Positions 26,174 to 35,209 of a stretch of DNA of 64,000 nt are shown piece by piece. Source of the DNA: Oscillospiraceae bacterium (lineage in GTDB: Bacteria; Bacillota; Clostridia; Oscillospirales; Oscillospiraceae); contig JAFSCD010000011.1 in NCBI GenBank assembly GCA_017436955.1, positions 17,770 through 81,769 on the forward strand. The letters run 5' to 3'. The translations under genes were made by a program, and so were the position numbers. The notes beneath the pieces were generated by a model. That model was given only the letters and a program-made list of their open reading frames with translations. It was not told the origin of the DNA and did not search any database. How positions within the stretch are numbered: the stretch's first letter is position 1; the number at the start of each line of letters is the position of its first letter.

Positions 26174-26694
26174 CAGCCGATCACGATAGTGTACTGAATG
26201 GAGCTGACAACGCCGTCCTTCAGTATCACGGTCATGGAATAATTATCCTTCTTGGTGATAAAGGCGTTCTTGCCGTTGTAGGCATCGGTGCCGTAGGCCG
26301 CTTCCACAGCCGCCTGGGTGTCGCCGATCTTCACGCCTTCGGGTGTTTCGACCATATCATCCAGGAACCAGAACATATATACATAATCCTTATCGCCCTT
26401 GGGATAGGTCTGAATAACGAAGCTGTCATAGGTGTAGGTCTTGTCCAGACCGGTGAAAGCGCAGCTGGTCTCCTCGGTGTATTTTTTCGGCTCACCGATC
26501 GCCTTTAAGATCGCTTCCATATCGCCGTTGAGGCGGATGTCAGTACCCTTATGGGTAAAGTAGTAAGCATTGGGGTCACCGGGATTGCCCACATTGGGGG
26601 TGGTTCCGTCGGTGGTGGGTGCTTCCGGTGTAGAGCAGGCAGCGAAACCCACTGCCATACACAGCACCAGCAAAAATGCCATCCATCTTTTCAT
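26173..26694 (-). CDS. Small secreted lipoprotein
   Basis: The 173-aa product starts with a lipoprotein signal peptide (MKRWMAFLLVLCMAVGFAAC, with Cys20 as the acylated residue), then a Thr/Pro/Asn linker to about residue 45 and a domain containing AILKAIGEPKKYTEETSCAFTGLDKTYTYD and GVKIGDTQAAVEAAYG. The last stretch resembles the repeat of BLIP/SmpA-like outer-surface folds, a weak hint only. GGAGG precedes the ATG. It follows the SGNH gene and may be part of the envelope-modification machinery. Confidence 0.8.
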   Translation of the reverse strand: MKRWMAFLLVLCMAVGFAACSTPEAPTTDGTTPNVGNPGDPNAYYFTHKGTDIRLNGDMEAILKAIGEPKKYTEETSCAFTGLDKTYTYDSFVIQTYPKGDKDYVYMFWFLDDMVETPEGVKIGDTQAAVEAAYGTDAYNGKNAFITKKDNYSMTVILKDGVVSSIQYTIVIG

Positions 26695-26711
26695 ATCTTT
26701 TTCCTCCGGGT

Positions 26712-27773
26712 TTAAGATTGTGCTTCCAGTTTTTCCTTCCGGGCATAGTAGGTAGCCACCTTTTCTGCCCAGACCGCGCTGACGGTATCATCGCCGCGAT
26801 GGTCAGCCACGCCGCACTCGTCCACAAGGATCCTGCCAAAATAGGATGCCAGCTTTTCCGCACCGTAAACATTCAGGTGCAAGCCTGCATCGTAGGTATC
26901 CTTCGACCAGTCGATGCCGATCTCCTCTTGGGTTTCCAGCAGATTCACATACAAAAGATCATGCTTTTCGGCATATTCCACCATCTGCTGATCCCACTCA
27001 TCCCACCATACCGGGTACAGGGACGGTGCCTTGATCAGCACAAGCTGGGTGCCGTGGCTCTTGCACAGCTCAACCATCTTGTCCAGATAGTAGTAGCTGT
27101 TCTCGCCGAAGGTGTAGTCCACCAGCGGCGGCTGAACGTGCTCATCCTCATAGGGCTTCACGCCGGTCTGCATCAGGTAGCCGTTGTCGGACACCTGATC
27201 CTTTTTGAAAAGGTACTGAAAGTCCTCAGCGGTCAGCTGCGACCAGCGGTCGTGATAGCGAAGCAAGGGGAACAGATAGCTCCACTGCCCCTGCCATTCC
27301 TTTTCCTCCTCGGTCATGGAAGCCAGAACGGAGTTCCACTTGGAATCCGACCAGCGCATACCGTCCAGCGTCATCCGGTTATAGGCCTCGCGCTGGGTCT
27401 GGTCGCCGGTGCTTTGCGGTGTGTCGTATTTCATCGACAGCACGTTGAACACCATTACCTTGGGCGTTTCGTATTGGAAGGTCTCTTCCATCAAATAGTA
27501 GGACTGCCAGATCATCTGCTGGGCGCTGCCGCGGATGATGGAGGTGATCCCGTATTCCTCCCACATCGTAATGGGGGAAAAGTTTTCGTATACTTCGCAA
27601 TCGCCGATGAAAACCACATCGTTATTGCCGGCGTTATCATAGTATTCGCCGATCAGCGCGCCTTCTTTCACGCTGCCCATATATTTGGGCATCAGCAGCG
27701 CCTGCAGCAGCCACAAAAGGGCGATGCAGACCGCCAAAGAGGCACACAGGATCAGAATTGATTTCTTTTTCAC
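26712..27773 (-). CDS. DltD-like membrane-anchored SGNH protein
   Basis: The 353-aa protein has one N-terminal helix (about residues 5-28) and an extracellular SGNH-hydrolase-like domain: block I is VVFIGDCEV (Cys59 where Ser is usual) and the Asp-His pair lies in DAGLHLNVYGAEKL near the end. Partners of MBOAT acyltransferases such as DltD or AlgJ/AlgX have this design and take the acyl group to its final polymer. It starts with GTG, with AGGAGG overlapping the MBOAT stop, so translation is coupled. Confidence 0.8.
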   Translation of the reverse strand: MKKKSILILCASLAVCIALLWLLQALLMPKYMGSVKEGALIGEYYDNAGNNDVVFIGDCEVYENFSPITMWEEYGITSIIRGSAQQMIWQSYYLMEETFQYETPKVMVFNVLSMKYDTPQSTGDQTQREAYNRMTLDGMRWSDSKWNSVLASMTEEEKEWQGQWSYLFPLLRYHDRWSQLTAEDFQYLFKKDQVSDNGYLMQTGVKPYEDEHVQPPLVDYTFGENSYYYLDKMVELCKSHGTQLVLIKAPSLYPVWWDEWDQQMVEYAEKHDLLYVNLLETQEEIGIDWSKDTYDAGLHLNVYGAEKLASYFGRILVDECGVADHRGDDTVSAVWAEKVATYYARKEKLEAQS

Positions 27774-27782
27774 AGCTGCCTC

Positions 27783-29351
27783 CTAGAATGCGTTATAGAT
27801 AAATGCGCTGGCGTTATAGCCCACGCCGTAGCTGCCCATCAGCAGCACGATCACCAGCAGAGCAAAGATCAGCGCGTAGCGCAGTACGGGCTTTTGCTGC
27901 AGCAGAAGCGCCCGGATGCTGCCCTTCTTCTCCTGGATCAGGCTGATTACGAACATCAGCACGATGCCGCAAGCCAAAATGATGTAATCCAGCTCCGTCA
28001 GCCCCAGCTTCAGCATAGTGCCGTCCCACAGAATGTGGAAATTAAAGGTGGTAAACAGGCTGCCGATGCGGGAGAAATAGTCGCTCACATTGGGGAACAG
28101 ATCCACGATGCGGATCAGGTTCATCAAAATGAACATCCGCAGGATCTCAAAGCCGCCGTACCACTTCTTCTCCTTCAGGTGGAAGCGGTTGTGGAATCTT
28201 TCGTACAGCCCGACACATTCCTCCGAAAGCACGATGAAGAAGCAGTTGAGCATACCCCACAGCACGAAATTGGGAGTCAGACCGTGCCAGATACCGGTGA
28301 CAAACCAGGTGGCAACGGAAGCCACGTAAACCGGCAGCCGCTGACCGAAGGATCTCCATTTCTTTCTGGCGGTTTTGCTTAATTGCAGCAAGGGCTTGCT
28401 GACCGAAACGGGATAGAAAATGTAATCCTTCATCCACTCGCCCAGGCTGATATGCCAGCGCCGCCAGTATTCGGCAATATTCTTGGAAAAATAGGGGCGG
28501 ATAAAATTCTCCGGCAGTTCGATGCCCAGCGTCTGCGCCAAACCGATGGTAATGTCAATACCGCCGGTGAAATCGCCGTAGATCTGTACGGCGTAAAATA
28601 CGGTCAGCAGGAAAAACGCCACGCCGGTATGCTCCGGTCCGCGCAGCGCGATCACCGCCGCCGCGATCCGGTCAGCGATCACCAGCTTTTTGAAATAGCC
28701 CCACAGCATCCGCTGCAGACCAAAGGAAAGCTGCTTGCCGTCAAATTTCTTGGGTGCGTACAGTGTGGGCGCGATCTGTCCGAAGCGGCTGATGGGGCCC
28801 TGGATCAGCTGTGGGAAGAAGGATACGAACAGCGCCAGCTTAAAGGGATTGCGCTCTGCCGGCGTGGTCTGTCGATATACATCCACCACATAACCCATAC
28901 TCTGGAACATATAGAAGGAAATACCCAGCGGCAGACCAATGCTCAAGAAAGAAAGCGTACCGGCTGCAGCCGCCGTCTGAAACGGCTCGATCAGCAGCGC
29001 CTTGCACACCGCCAGCACCGAGAAATTCAGCACCAGGCAACCAACCAGATAGACCCGATTGGTCTTTTTCAGCTTTACCTTGCTGGCCTTGCGATCCTCC
29101 CGGGTAAGGGTTTCCTTATTTTCTTCCAGGAATTTTGCCTGCTTATCCTGGTTGGCAGCCATAGCCATCGTTGCGGCATAGGTGCTCACCGTTGTCAGCA
29201 GGATAAAGCCCAGATATTCAATTCCTGCCCACAGATAGAAGCAGTAGCTGACCGCCAGCAGCAGCATCCACTGACCCTTTTTGGGGATCAGGTAATATGC
29301 CGCCAGCACTGCCGCTACAAACAGCAAAAAACGAAAGGATGTGATCTGCAT
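27783..29351 (-). CDS. MBOAT-family O-acyltransferase, DltB/AlgI-like
   Basis: The 522-aa polytopic protein belongs to the membrane-bound O-acyltransferases that move an acyl group from an intracellular donor across the membrane. The signature segment ENFIRPYFSKNIAEYWRRWHISLGEWMKDYIFYP and the catalytic-His region ATWFVTGIWHGLTPNFVLWG are clear. In this operon the donor is probably the aminoacyl carrier protein encoded just upstream (stop and start 1 nt apart). AlgI-like alginate acetylation is less likely because of the adenylation enzyme and carrier next to it. Confidence 0.92.
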   Translation of the reverse strand: MQITSFRFLLFVAAVLAAYYLIPKKGQWMLLLAVSYCFYLWAGIEYLGFILLTTVSTYAATMAMAANQDKQAKFLEENKETLTREDRKASKVKLKKTNRVYLVGCLVLNFSVLAVCKALLIEPFQTAAAAGTLSFLSIGLPLGISFYMFQSMGYVVDVYRQTTPAERNPFKLALFVSFFPQLIQGPISRFGQIAPTLYAPKKFDGKQLSFGLQRMLWGYFKKLVIADRIAAAVIALRGPEHTGVAFFLLTVFYAVQIYGDFTGGIDITIGLAQTLGIELPENFIRPYFSKNIAEYWRRWHISLGEWMKDYIFYPVSVSKPLLQLSKTARKKWRSFGQRLPVYVASVATWFVTGIWHGLTPNFVLWGMLNCFFIVLSEECVGLYERFHNRFHLKEKKWYGGFEILRMFILMNLIRIVDLFPNVSDYFSRIGSLFTTFNFHILWDGTMLKLGLTELDYIILACGIVLMFVISLIQEKKGSIRALLLQQKPVLRYALIFALLVIVLLMGSYGVGYNASAFIYNAF

Positions 29352-29352
29352 A

Positions 29353-29580
29353 TTATTCGTCCATCAGCTTCTGCACCAGGGCGTACAGCGCCTTGGCGGA
29401 GTTAAAGTTCTTCGGCAGCAAATGCTCTGCCGGGATGGCAACATCGAATTCGGAATCGATCTCCGCTACGATGGTGACGATATCAAAGGAGTTCAGGATC
29501 TTGTTGTCGATCAGATGCTCCTCGGTCTCAAAGTCCACCTCAGGATGGAGATCCTGCAGGATCTGCAAGAGTGTTTCCAT
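29353..29580 (-). CDS. Acyl/aminoacyl carrier protein, DltC-like
   Basis: The 75-aa acidic protein is a phosphopantetheine carrier. Ser31 in KILNSFDIVTIV is the likely attachment site (DltC has DSMG at this place). Between the adenylation enzyme and the MBOAT it should carry the activated amino acid as a thioester to the membrane acyltransferase. Confidence 0.88.
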   Translation of the reverse strand: METLLQILQDLHPEVDFETEEHLIDNKILNSFDIVTIVAEIDSEFDVAIPAEHLLPKNFNSAKALYALVQKLMDE

Positions 29581-29594
29581 AAATATTCTCCTTC

Positions 29595-31109
29595 TTATTT
29601 ATTTTCCTCGTACCACTTTTTCAGCAGGTTGCGGTCAATTTTACCGTTGGGCGTCAGGGGCATAGCCTCCAGCTGACGGATCACATTGGGCACCATATAC
29701 CGGGGCAGCTTTTCCTTGATATACACCGCCATATCGGCGCTGCTCAAGGTGCCGGCATAGTACAGCACGATCTTCTTTTTCACCGCGTCAAACACGCAGC
29801 AGGCAGATGCCACATCCGGGTGCATATTCACGATGACCTCGATCTCGCCCAGCTCAATGCGGTGACCCATGTGCTTGATCTGGAAATCCTTGCGGGACAG
29901 AAATACCAGCTCACCGCGCTCGTTATATTTCGCCAGATCCCCGGTACGGTAGATCAGCTCCGGATACAGCTTGTTTAGGGGGTTCTGCACGAAGGCTTCC
30001 GCCGTCTTTTCCGGATTGCAGTAGTAGCCCAAAGTCAGCCGGGTGCCACGGATGCAAATCTCGCCCTGCTCACCGGGCGCCGCGATCTCATCGTTTTCAT
30101 TCAGCAGCAGAATCTGGGTGTTGCGGAAGGGCTTGCCGATGGGCAGGCTCTCATCCATGGAAAATTCCCGGTCTACCTCGTAATAGCAGCAGATGCCGGT
30201 GGTTTCCGTAGGTCCGTAGAGGTTGATGAAGCGGCAATCCGGCAGCGCTTCCTTCCAGCGGTTAAACTGCTTGATGGGGAATACCTCGCTGGCGAAGGCG
30301 ATGGTGTGCAGATGCTCCGGCTTCACGGTGTCGAAGGTGCGGAACGCCGAGATCATGGTCAGCGCCGACACCACCCAGCAAAGTGTATTGATCTTATGCT
30401 GATTCAAAAATTCCACCAGATTGATGGGGAACATAAACAGCTGCCTGGGGATCAGCACAGTGGATGCGCCGTACTTGATGGTGGGGATGATCTCCTTCAG
30501 GCAGGCATCAAAGTACAGCGGTGTTTGGTTGCCGAATACGGAATTTTCATTGAATTTCAGCACATCGCAAAGCTGCTCCACATAGTCCAGCACCGAGCGA
30601 TGGCACGCCATCACGCCCTTGGGAATGCCGGTGGAGCCGGAGGTGAACACGATATAGATCGGGTCGATATCCAGCTGCTCGTCCCGGATCCGGGCAAGCG
30701 CCGCTTCGTCAGCCTCGCCAAAGGCGATGTCCTCGTACCGGTAAATGCTGCCGGCAAAGTCCATTTCCTTTGCCATAGCCTCGGTGGTCTCGTCGCAGAT
30801 CATCGCACCGGGCTCCAAGGTCTTGAAGATCAGCTCGATGCGGTGACGGGGCATTTCTTCATCCAGAGGCACATAGTAATTGCCGCCGTAGACCGCGCCG
30901 AAAAAGGCGGCAATGGTCTTGGGGTGCTTGGTCATAAACACCACCACCGGCTTCTTGCAGAAGCCTTCCCGGTGCAAGAACGTGCCGATGGAGCGCGCCT
31001 GGTCATACACCTGCCGGAAGGTCAGCCCGGTCTCCTCATTGGAGAATGCCACCTTATCCGGCACACGCAGTACCGTTTGCTCCAGATATTCCAAAATGTT
31101 GGTTTGCAT
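29595..31109 (-). CDS. Amino-acid adenylation enzyme, DltA-like
   Basis: The 504-aa stand-alone adenylation domain activates an amino acid with ATP and loads it on the carrier protein. Core motifs are IYIVFTSGSTGIPKGVM (A3, about 152-168), INLYGPTETTG (A5), YRTGDLA (A7), RKDFQIKHMGHRIELGEIE (A8) and LTPNGKIDR with the catalytic Lys near the C-terminus (A10). ATG 31109 lies 8 nt after GAGGT. Overall it resembles D-alanine:carrier ligases but the substrate cannot be read with confidence; the racemase just upstream suggests an acidic or other D-amino acid. Confidence 0.87.
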   Translation of the reverse strand: MQTNILEYLEQTVLRVPDKVAFSNEETGLTFRQVYDQARSIGTFLHREGFCKKPVVVFMTKHPKTIAAFFGAVYGGNYYVPLDEEMPRHRIELIFKTLEPGAMICDETTEAMAKEMDFAGSIYRYEDIAFGEADEAALARIRDEQLDIDPIYIVFTSGSTGIPKGVMACHRSVLDYVEQLCDVLKFNENSVFGNQTPLYFDACLKEIIPTIKYGASTVLIPRQLFMFPINLVEFLNQHKINTLCWVVSALTMISAFRTFDTVKPEHLHTIAFASEVFPIKQFNRWKEALPDCRFINLYGPTETTGICCYYEVDREFSMDESLPIGKPFRNTQILLLNENDEIAAPGEQGEICIRGTRLTLGYYCNPEKTAEAFVQNPLNKLYPELIYRTGDLAKYNERGELVFLSRKDFQIKHMGHRIELGEIEVIVNMHPDVASACCVFDAVKKKIVLYYAGTLSSADMAVYIKEKLPRYMVPNVIRQLEAMPLTPNGKIDRNLLKKWYEENK

Positions 31110-31124
31110 AAGCAAATACCTCTT

Positions 31125-31859
31125 TTATTTTGAGATCAAATGCAGGTATTGTTCCTTCAGCGGCTTTTTACACTGCAAAACCGCCTGCTGCGCCAGGATC
31201 TCCATAGCATCCAGGAAGCCTGCGCCGATGGCATTATCCCGCTTGATCAGGGAAAGCTCGGTGCAGCCCAGAATGATGGCCTGGGCGCCGTTTTGCCGCA
31301 GCTCACCGGCCACGGCGTTAAAGCGCGCCATATCCGCAGGTCTGCCGGCCTTGATGTCATCAAAGATCAGGCGCATCACATCCGCCTGCCTGTCGGCAGA
31401 GGGTACGACCGCCTCTATCCCCTGCTGTTCCAGCTCCCGGTGGAACACCCGGGACCGGACGGTACCGTCGGTGGCCATAATGCCTACCTTGGTAATGCCG
31501 TGATCCTTCAGGTGCAGCGCCGTTTCCCGGACGCCGTTGATCACCGGCACGGGAATACCGCTTTCCAGCTCATTCACAAAATAGTGGGCCGTCACGCAGG
31601 GAATGGCGATCCGCTGTGCGCCCTGCTGCGCCAGTAGCTTTCCGATGCGCAGCATTTCCGGCAGCGGATTCTCGCAGGTATTGTCCAGTATATACCGGGT
31701 ACGGTCCGGAATAGACGGTGCGCTGTAGATCAGCATTTGCAAATGCTGCTGATCGGTGCGTGCATCGGTCATATCCGTAATAAGCTCCATAAAGTAAGCC
31801 GTTGCCATGGGGCCAAGACCGCCAATGACACCCAGCATCATTTCATCCGGCTTTCTCAT
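31125..31859 (-). CDS. Aspartate/glutamate racemase-family protein
   Basis: The 244-aa cofactor-independent racemase has two cysteines in the expected places, C88 (AIPCVTAHYF) and C199 (ILGCTEL), and begins MMLGVIGGLGPMATAYF as aspartate racemases do. The usual Asn after the first Cys (PCNT) is Val here. It would supply a D-amino acid. The start overlaps the transglutaminase-like gene by 4 nt, and the adenylation gene follows 15 nt later, so it is firmly in the operon. Confidence 0.88.
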   Translation of the reverse strand: MRKPDEMMLGVIGGLGPMATAYFMELITDMTDARTDQQHLQMLIYSAPSIPDRTRYILDNTCENPLPEMLRIGKLLAQQGAQRIAIPCVTAHYFVNELESGIPVPVINGVRETALHLKDHGITKVGIMATDGTVRSRVFHRELEQQGIEAVVPSADRQADVMRLIFDDIKAGRPADMARFNAVAGELRQNGAQAIILGCTELSLIKRDNAIGAGFLDAMEILAQQAVLQCKKPLKEQYLHLISK

Positions 31860-33133
31860 AGCTCTTCCTCCGGTGTGGCAGGATACAGCGTCTTGTCCCG
31901 GTTGAAGCAGTTTCCGTTGGCGGCGGAATATTCATCCATAAACTTGTCCGTCACCAGGCAGAAGGAGGCCGGATTGGTACGGGGCGTGGTATCCACGTGG
32001 TACCAGGTGTTGCCGCCGTCCAGGCTTACCAGGCTCCAGTAATGGTCGCTGTCGCCTTCATAATTCTTCACCTTGCGCACGTCCATATTGGGAATGCCCA
32101 GCCGATCCAGCATCAGCTTGCACAGCGCGTAGTAGTTGAAGCAGTCGCCCTTATGTTCCGTCATCATCACGTGGGCAGCCTGCATCCAATCCTCCTTATC
32201 GGAGTGGTTGACGTAGGTGTTGTTGGTGCGGATCCACACATAGATCGCCCATACCTTTTTCTGCAGGCTCATATCCTCGGTAATGATTTCCGCCAGGATC
32301 TCATCCACCTCCCGGTAGATGGTCTCATAAGGCACGTAGTAATCCTTCTTCTCCAGCACCTTCACCACGCAGGACACCACGGTGGTATTGCCGGATGCAT
32401 CGGTGGCGGTGTAGGTGATGGGATATTCGCCCAGGCTCGTCAGATCCACGGCGCTTCTGTCCACCTCTACCGTGGGCTCCGGATCCATATCGTCGGAAAC
32501 GGTGATACCGCTCAGGTAAGAAACCGACTCACCCAAATAGACGATCTTATCCGCAACGCCGGTGATCACCGGGGCTTCCCGGTCCACGGTCAGGGTCAGC
32601 GTTGCCTGCAGCTGGGTGGTATTTCCGCCCATATCCGTCAGCACGATGGTAACGGTCTGATTGCCGTCCTTACTCTTGTCCGGCTCGGTCAGGAAGCTGA
32701 TGCTCACCTCTGTTGCGTCATTATAGGAAACCACGAAATCCTTTGCCTCGGGGATGTGACCCAAAGCATTGATATCCTGCACGGTACCCGTAGGTGCGAC
32801 AGTATCCACCACACGGATCCTGGAGGCGTATTCTTCGCCGTTGCAGGTTAACATAACATCGTAAACACCGGGCACATTGGGCTTGACAGCCGATGTGTTG
32901 GCATAATTGATCTGGACGTTCCGCTTTTCCGCCAGGAAGCTCTGGGGCGTGGGGAATGTGCCGCCTGCCTCCATCGTCACCTCGGAATACAGCGTAACCC
33001 TGGGCCGGACAAACACCAGCACCAGCACGAGGATCAGCAAAATCGCTGCCAGAATACCGATCAGGGTGTAAAGACCCCGTCTTTGATCGCGGCGGCGCTT
33101 TTTGCGGTTGTGATTGTCAGAATAGTACTTCAT
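31856..33133 (-). CDS. Membrane-anchored transglutaminase-like protein with Ig-like domains
   Basis: The 425-aa protein has a very basic N-terminus (NRKKRRRDQRR), one membrane helix (about residues 21-42), two or three Ig-like bacterial surface domains (about 45-260) and a transglutaminase-like domain with the triad C331 (KGDCFNYYAL), H364 (DSDHYWSLV) and D381 (YHVDTTP). Such domains act as peptidases, amidases or cross-linkers on the cell surface. It is the first gene of the dlt-like operon, with a consensus promoter ahead of it. Confidence 0.87.
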   Translation of the reverse strand: MKYYSDNHNRKKRRRDQRRGLYTLIGILAAILLILVLVLVFVRPRVTLYSEVTMEAGGTFPTPQSFLAEKRNVQINYANTSAVKPNVPGVYDVMLTCNGEEYASRIRVVDTVAPTGTVQDINALGHIPEAKDFVVSYNDATEVSISFLTEPDKSKDGNQTVTIVLTDMGGNTTQLQATLTLTVDREAPVITGVADKIVYLGESVSYLSGITVSDDMDPEPTVEVDRSAVDLTSLGEYPITYTATDASGNTTVVSCVVKVLEKKDYYVPYETIYREVDEILAEIITEDMSLQKKVWAIYVWIRTNNTYVNHSDKEDWMQAAHVMMTEHKGDCFNYYALCKLMLDRLGIPNMDVRKVKNYEGDSDHYWSLVSLDGGNTWYHVDTTPRTNPASFCLVTDKFMDEYSAANGNCFNRDKTLYPATPEEEL

Positions 33134-33235
33134 ATCTCTTTATCCGGTGGCTTCCCCTGCCCTCCCGGGCAAGCAGCCATCCCTTTCATTCAAGCTCGCT
33201 TTTGTGCCAAAAATGCACATACCTTTGTAGCATAA

Positions 33236-33264
33236 ATTATACCCCTAAATGGCGAATAAATCAA
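33236..33264 (-). promoter_or_regulatory. Promoter of the dlt-like envelope operon
   Basis: On the minus strand TTGATT (33259-33264), 17 nt, TATAAT (33236-33241), about 100 nt upstream of the first start. Every gene from 33133 down to 24747 follows with short gaps or overlaps. Confidence 0.8.
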
Positions 33265-33285
33265 GTGTAAGCTGGCAGAAAACCG

Positions 33286-33326
33286 AAAAAAGTAACCGCA
33301 CCCCGATGGGATCACCGAGGTGCGGT
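33286..33326 (-). terminator. Intrinsic terminator of the CBS gene
   Basis: ACCGCACC (33295-33302) pairs with GGTGCGGT (33319-33326); on the minus strand the stem is followed by TACTTTTTT. Confidence 0.75.
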
Positions 33327-33340
33327 AAGCAGGTGTTAAA

Positions 33341-33754
33341 TTAGTCCTCCGCGAAGAGTCTTTGGCGGCAGAACTTAATGATGCTGCCCCGGGTAACCAG
33401 ACCGATGAAGGTATCCTTATCATCCACCACGGGGACAAAATTCTGATTGGTGGCACGCTCCACCAGATCCTGCATAGAGGTGGTGACCCGCACCGGCAAA
33501 TGGTCTCTGCGGCGGCTGATCTCCATAATGCGGTGGGCTTCCGCCTGGCGCATATCCATATAGCACATATTCTTGACCGCCCACAGCAGATCGCCTTCTG
33601 TTAATGTACCGCGGTACTCTCCCCGCTTATTGAGGATCGGCAGCGCCGTATAGCCCGCCGCCTCCATTTTTTCCAATGCCTGACGGATCGTATAGTCATC
33701 TTGCAGGAAGGCACACATCGCCTTCGGTGTCAGAAAAAATAAAATATTATTCAT
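33341..33754 (-). CDS. CBS-domain pair protein
   Basis: The 137-aa protein consists of two CBS motifs, the first around residues 9-65 (DDYTIRQALEKMEAAGYTALPILNKRGEYRGTLTEGDLLWAV) and the second around 80-132 (TTSMQDLVERATNQNFVPVVDDKDTFIGLVTRGSIIKF). Such pairs bind adenine nucleotides, including c-di-AMP in some Firmicute proteins, and act as sensors. ATG 33754 follows AAGGAG; the upstream in-frame ATG has no site. Single gene; partner unknown. Confidence 0.88.
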   Translation of the reverse strand: MNNILFFLTPKAMCAFLQDDYTIRQALEKMEAAGYTALPILNKRGEYRGTLTEGDLLWAVKNMCYMDMRQAEAHRIMEISRRRDHLPVRVTTSMQDLVERATNQNFVPVVDDKDTFIGLVTRGSIIKFCRQRLFAED

Positions 33755-33792
33755 AAGGGGCTCCTTTTCCGGATGGCCTTCCATCCGAGAAT

Positions 33793-33801
33793 ATTATAGC
33801 A
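33793..33801 (-). promoter_or_regulatory. Extended -10 promoter of the CBS gene
   Basis: On the minus strand TGCTATAAT gives a perfect -10 with an extended TGn element, 39 nt before the start; no convincing -35 is seen. Confidence 0.55.
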
Positions 33802-33889
33802 CATCGGGAGCCGAAAAGGAGATAATATTTTGTAAATTCTGAAAATCACACGCCGAATTTTTCTACTTGTTTTTGTGCAATTTCACCAA

Positions 33890-35158
33890 TTAGCATTTGA
33901 ACTCAAATCCAAAGCCCTGCAGCGTTGCAAAGTAGTCCTCCGGGGTTTCTGCCCTGCGGATCAGCTGGAAGCTGCCGTCCTCCTTCAGCAAAACCTCGGC
34001 GGAGCGGAGCTTGCCGTTATAGTTATAGCCCATGGCGTGGCCGTGGGCGCCGGTATCGTGGATCGCCAGAATATCGCCCACCTTGATACGGGGCAGGCTG
34101 CGCTCAATGGCGAATTTATCGTTATTTTCGCACAGACCGCCGGTGACGTCATAAACGTGATCCAGGATCTCATTTTCCTTGCCCAGCACGGTGATGTGAT
34201 GGTAAGCACCGTACATGGCAGGGCGCATCAAATCGGATGCGCAGGCGTCCAGGCCCACATACTCCCGGTAGATGTGTTTCTTATGCAGTACTGTGGAGAT
34301 CAGGTGACCGTAGGGTGCCAGCATAAAGCGACCCAGCTCTGTAAAGATCGCCACATCGCCCATACCGGCAGGCACCAGGATCTGATCGTAGCGCGTATGT
34401 ACGCCCTCACCGATGACGGCGATATCGCACTTGGGCTGCTCGGGACGGTAGTCAACGCCGATGCCGCCGGACAGATTGACGAAGGAGAAATGGGCGCCGG
34501 TGGCGTTGCGCAGCCGCACGATGAGGCGGAATAGCCGGGATGCCAGCTCGGGATAATACTCATTGGTAGTGGTATTGGATGCCAGAAACGCGTGGACACC
34601 GAAGTGCTTCGCGCCCAGCTGCATCAGCCGGGAGATGGCGCCGGCCATCTGATCCTCGGTCATACCGTACTTGGCGTCGCTGGGCATATCCATAATGGTA
34701 TTGCTCAGGCTGAAGGAGCCGCCGGGATTCCACCGCAGGCACACCGTCTCCGGCACGTTGCCGCCACACAGCCGCTCCAGGAATTCCACGTAGGTGGCAT
34801 CGTCCAAATTGATGTATGCACCCATCTCCAGCGCCTTGCGCATATCCAGCTCCGGGGTCACGTTGGAGGAGAACATAATGTCGTGACCGGTAATGCCCAC
34901 ACCCTCGGCAAGCAAAAGCTCCGTATAGGTGGCGCAATCGCAGCCACAGCCTTCTTCGTGCAGCAGCTTGATGATGTGGGGATTGGGCGTCGCCTTCACA
35001 GCAAAATACTCCTTAAAGCCGGGGTTCCAGGAAAACGCCTGCTTCAGCGCACGGGCATTGGCCCGGATGCCGGCCTCGTCATACACGTGAAAGGGCGTGG
35101 GGATCTCAAGTGCGATCTCGCGCGCTTTTTCCAGAGTTATAAACGGTGTCTTTTTCAT
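33890..35158 (-). CDS. lysA: Diaminopimelate decarboxylase
   Basis: The 422-aa fold-III PLP enzyme makes L-lysine from meso-diaminopimelate. K55 in EYFAVKATPNP binds PLP; HFGVHAFLASNT, NLSGGIGVDYRPEQ, ELGRFMLAPYG and the substrate-site cysteine region GGLCENNDKFA follow in order. ATG 35158 is used: the region further upstream in the same frame is the riboswitch. A lysine riboswitch and terminator in the leader confirm the role and predict repression by lysine. Confidence 0.95.
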   Translation of the reverse strand: MKKTPFITLEKAREIALEIPTPFHVYDEAGIRANARALKQAFSWNPGFKEYFAVKATPNPHIIKLLHEEGCGCDCATYTELLLAEGVGITGHDIMFSSNVTPELDMRKALEMGAYINLDDATYVEFLERLCGGNVPETVCLRWNPGGSFSLSNTIMDMPSDAKYGMTEDQMAGAISRLMQLGAKHFGVHAFLASNTTTNEYYPELASRLFRLIVRLRNATGAHFSFVNLSGGIGVDYRPEQPKCDIAVIGEGVHTRYDQILVPAGMGDVAIFTELGRFMLAPYGHLISTVLHKKHIYREYVGLDACASDLMRPAMYGAYHHITVLGKENEILDHVYDVTGGLCENNDKFAIERSLPRIKVGDILAIHDTGAHGHAMGYNYNGKLRSAEVLLKEDGSFQLIRRAETPEDYFATLQGFGFEFKC

Positions 35159-35175
35159 AGTAATCATCCCTTTGA

Positions 35176-35209
35176 AAAATAAAAATCCCCGTGTCCGAGC
35201 GACACAGGG
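35176..35209 (-). terminator. Riboswitch-controlled terminator of lysA
   Basis: On the minus strand CCCTGTGTC and GACACGGGG form a 9-bp stem around GCTC, followed by ATTTTTATTTTT. It is the expression platform of the L-box. Confidence 0.88.
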
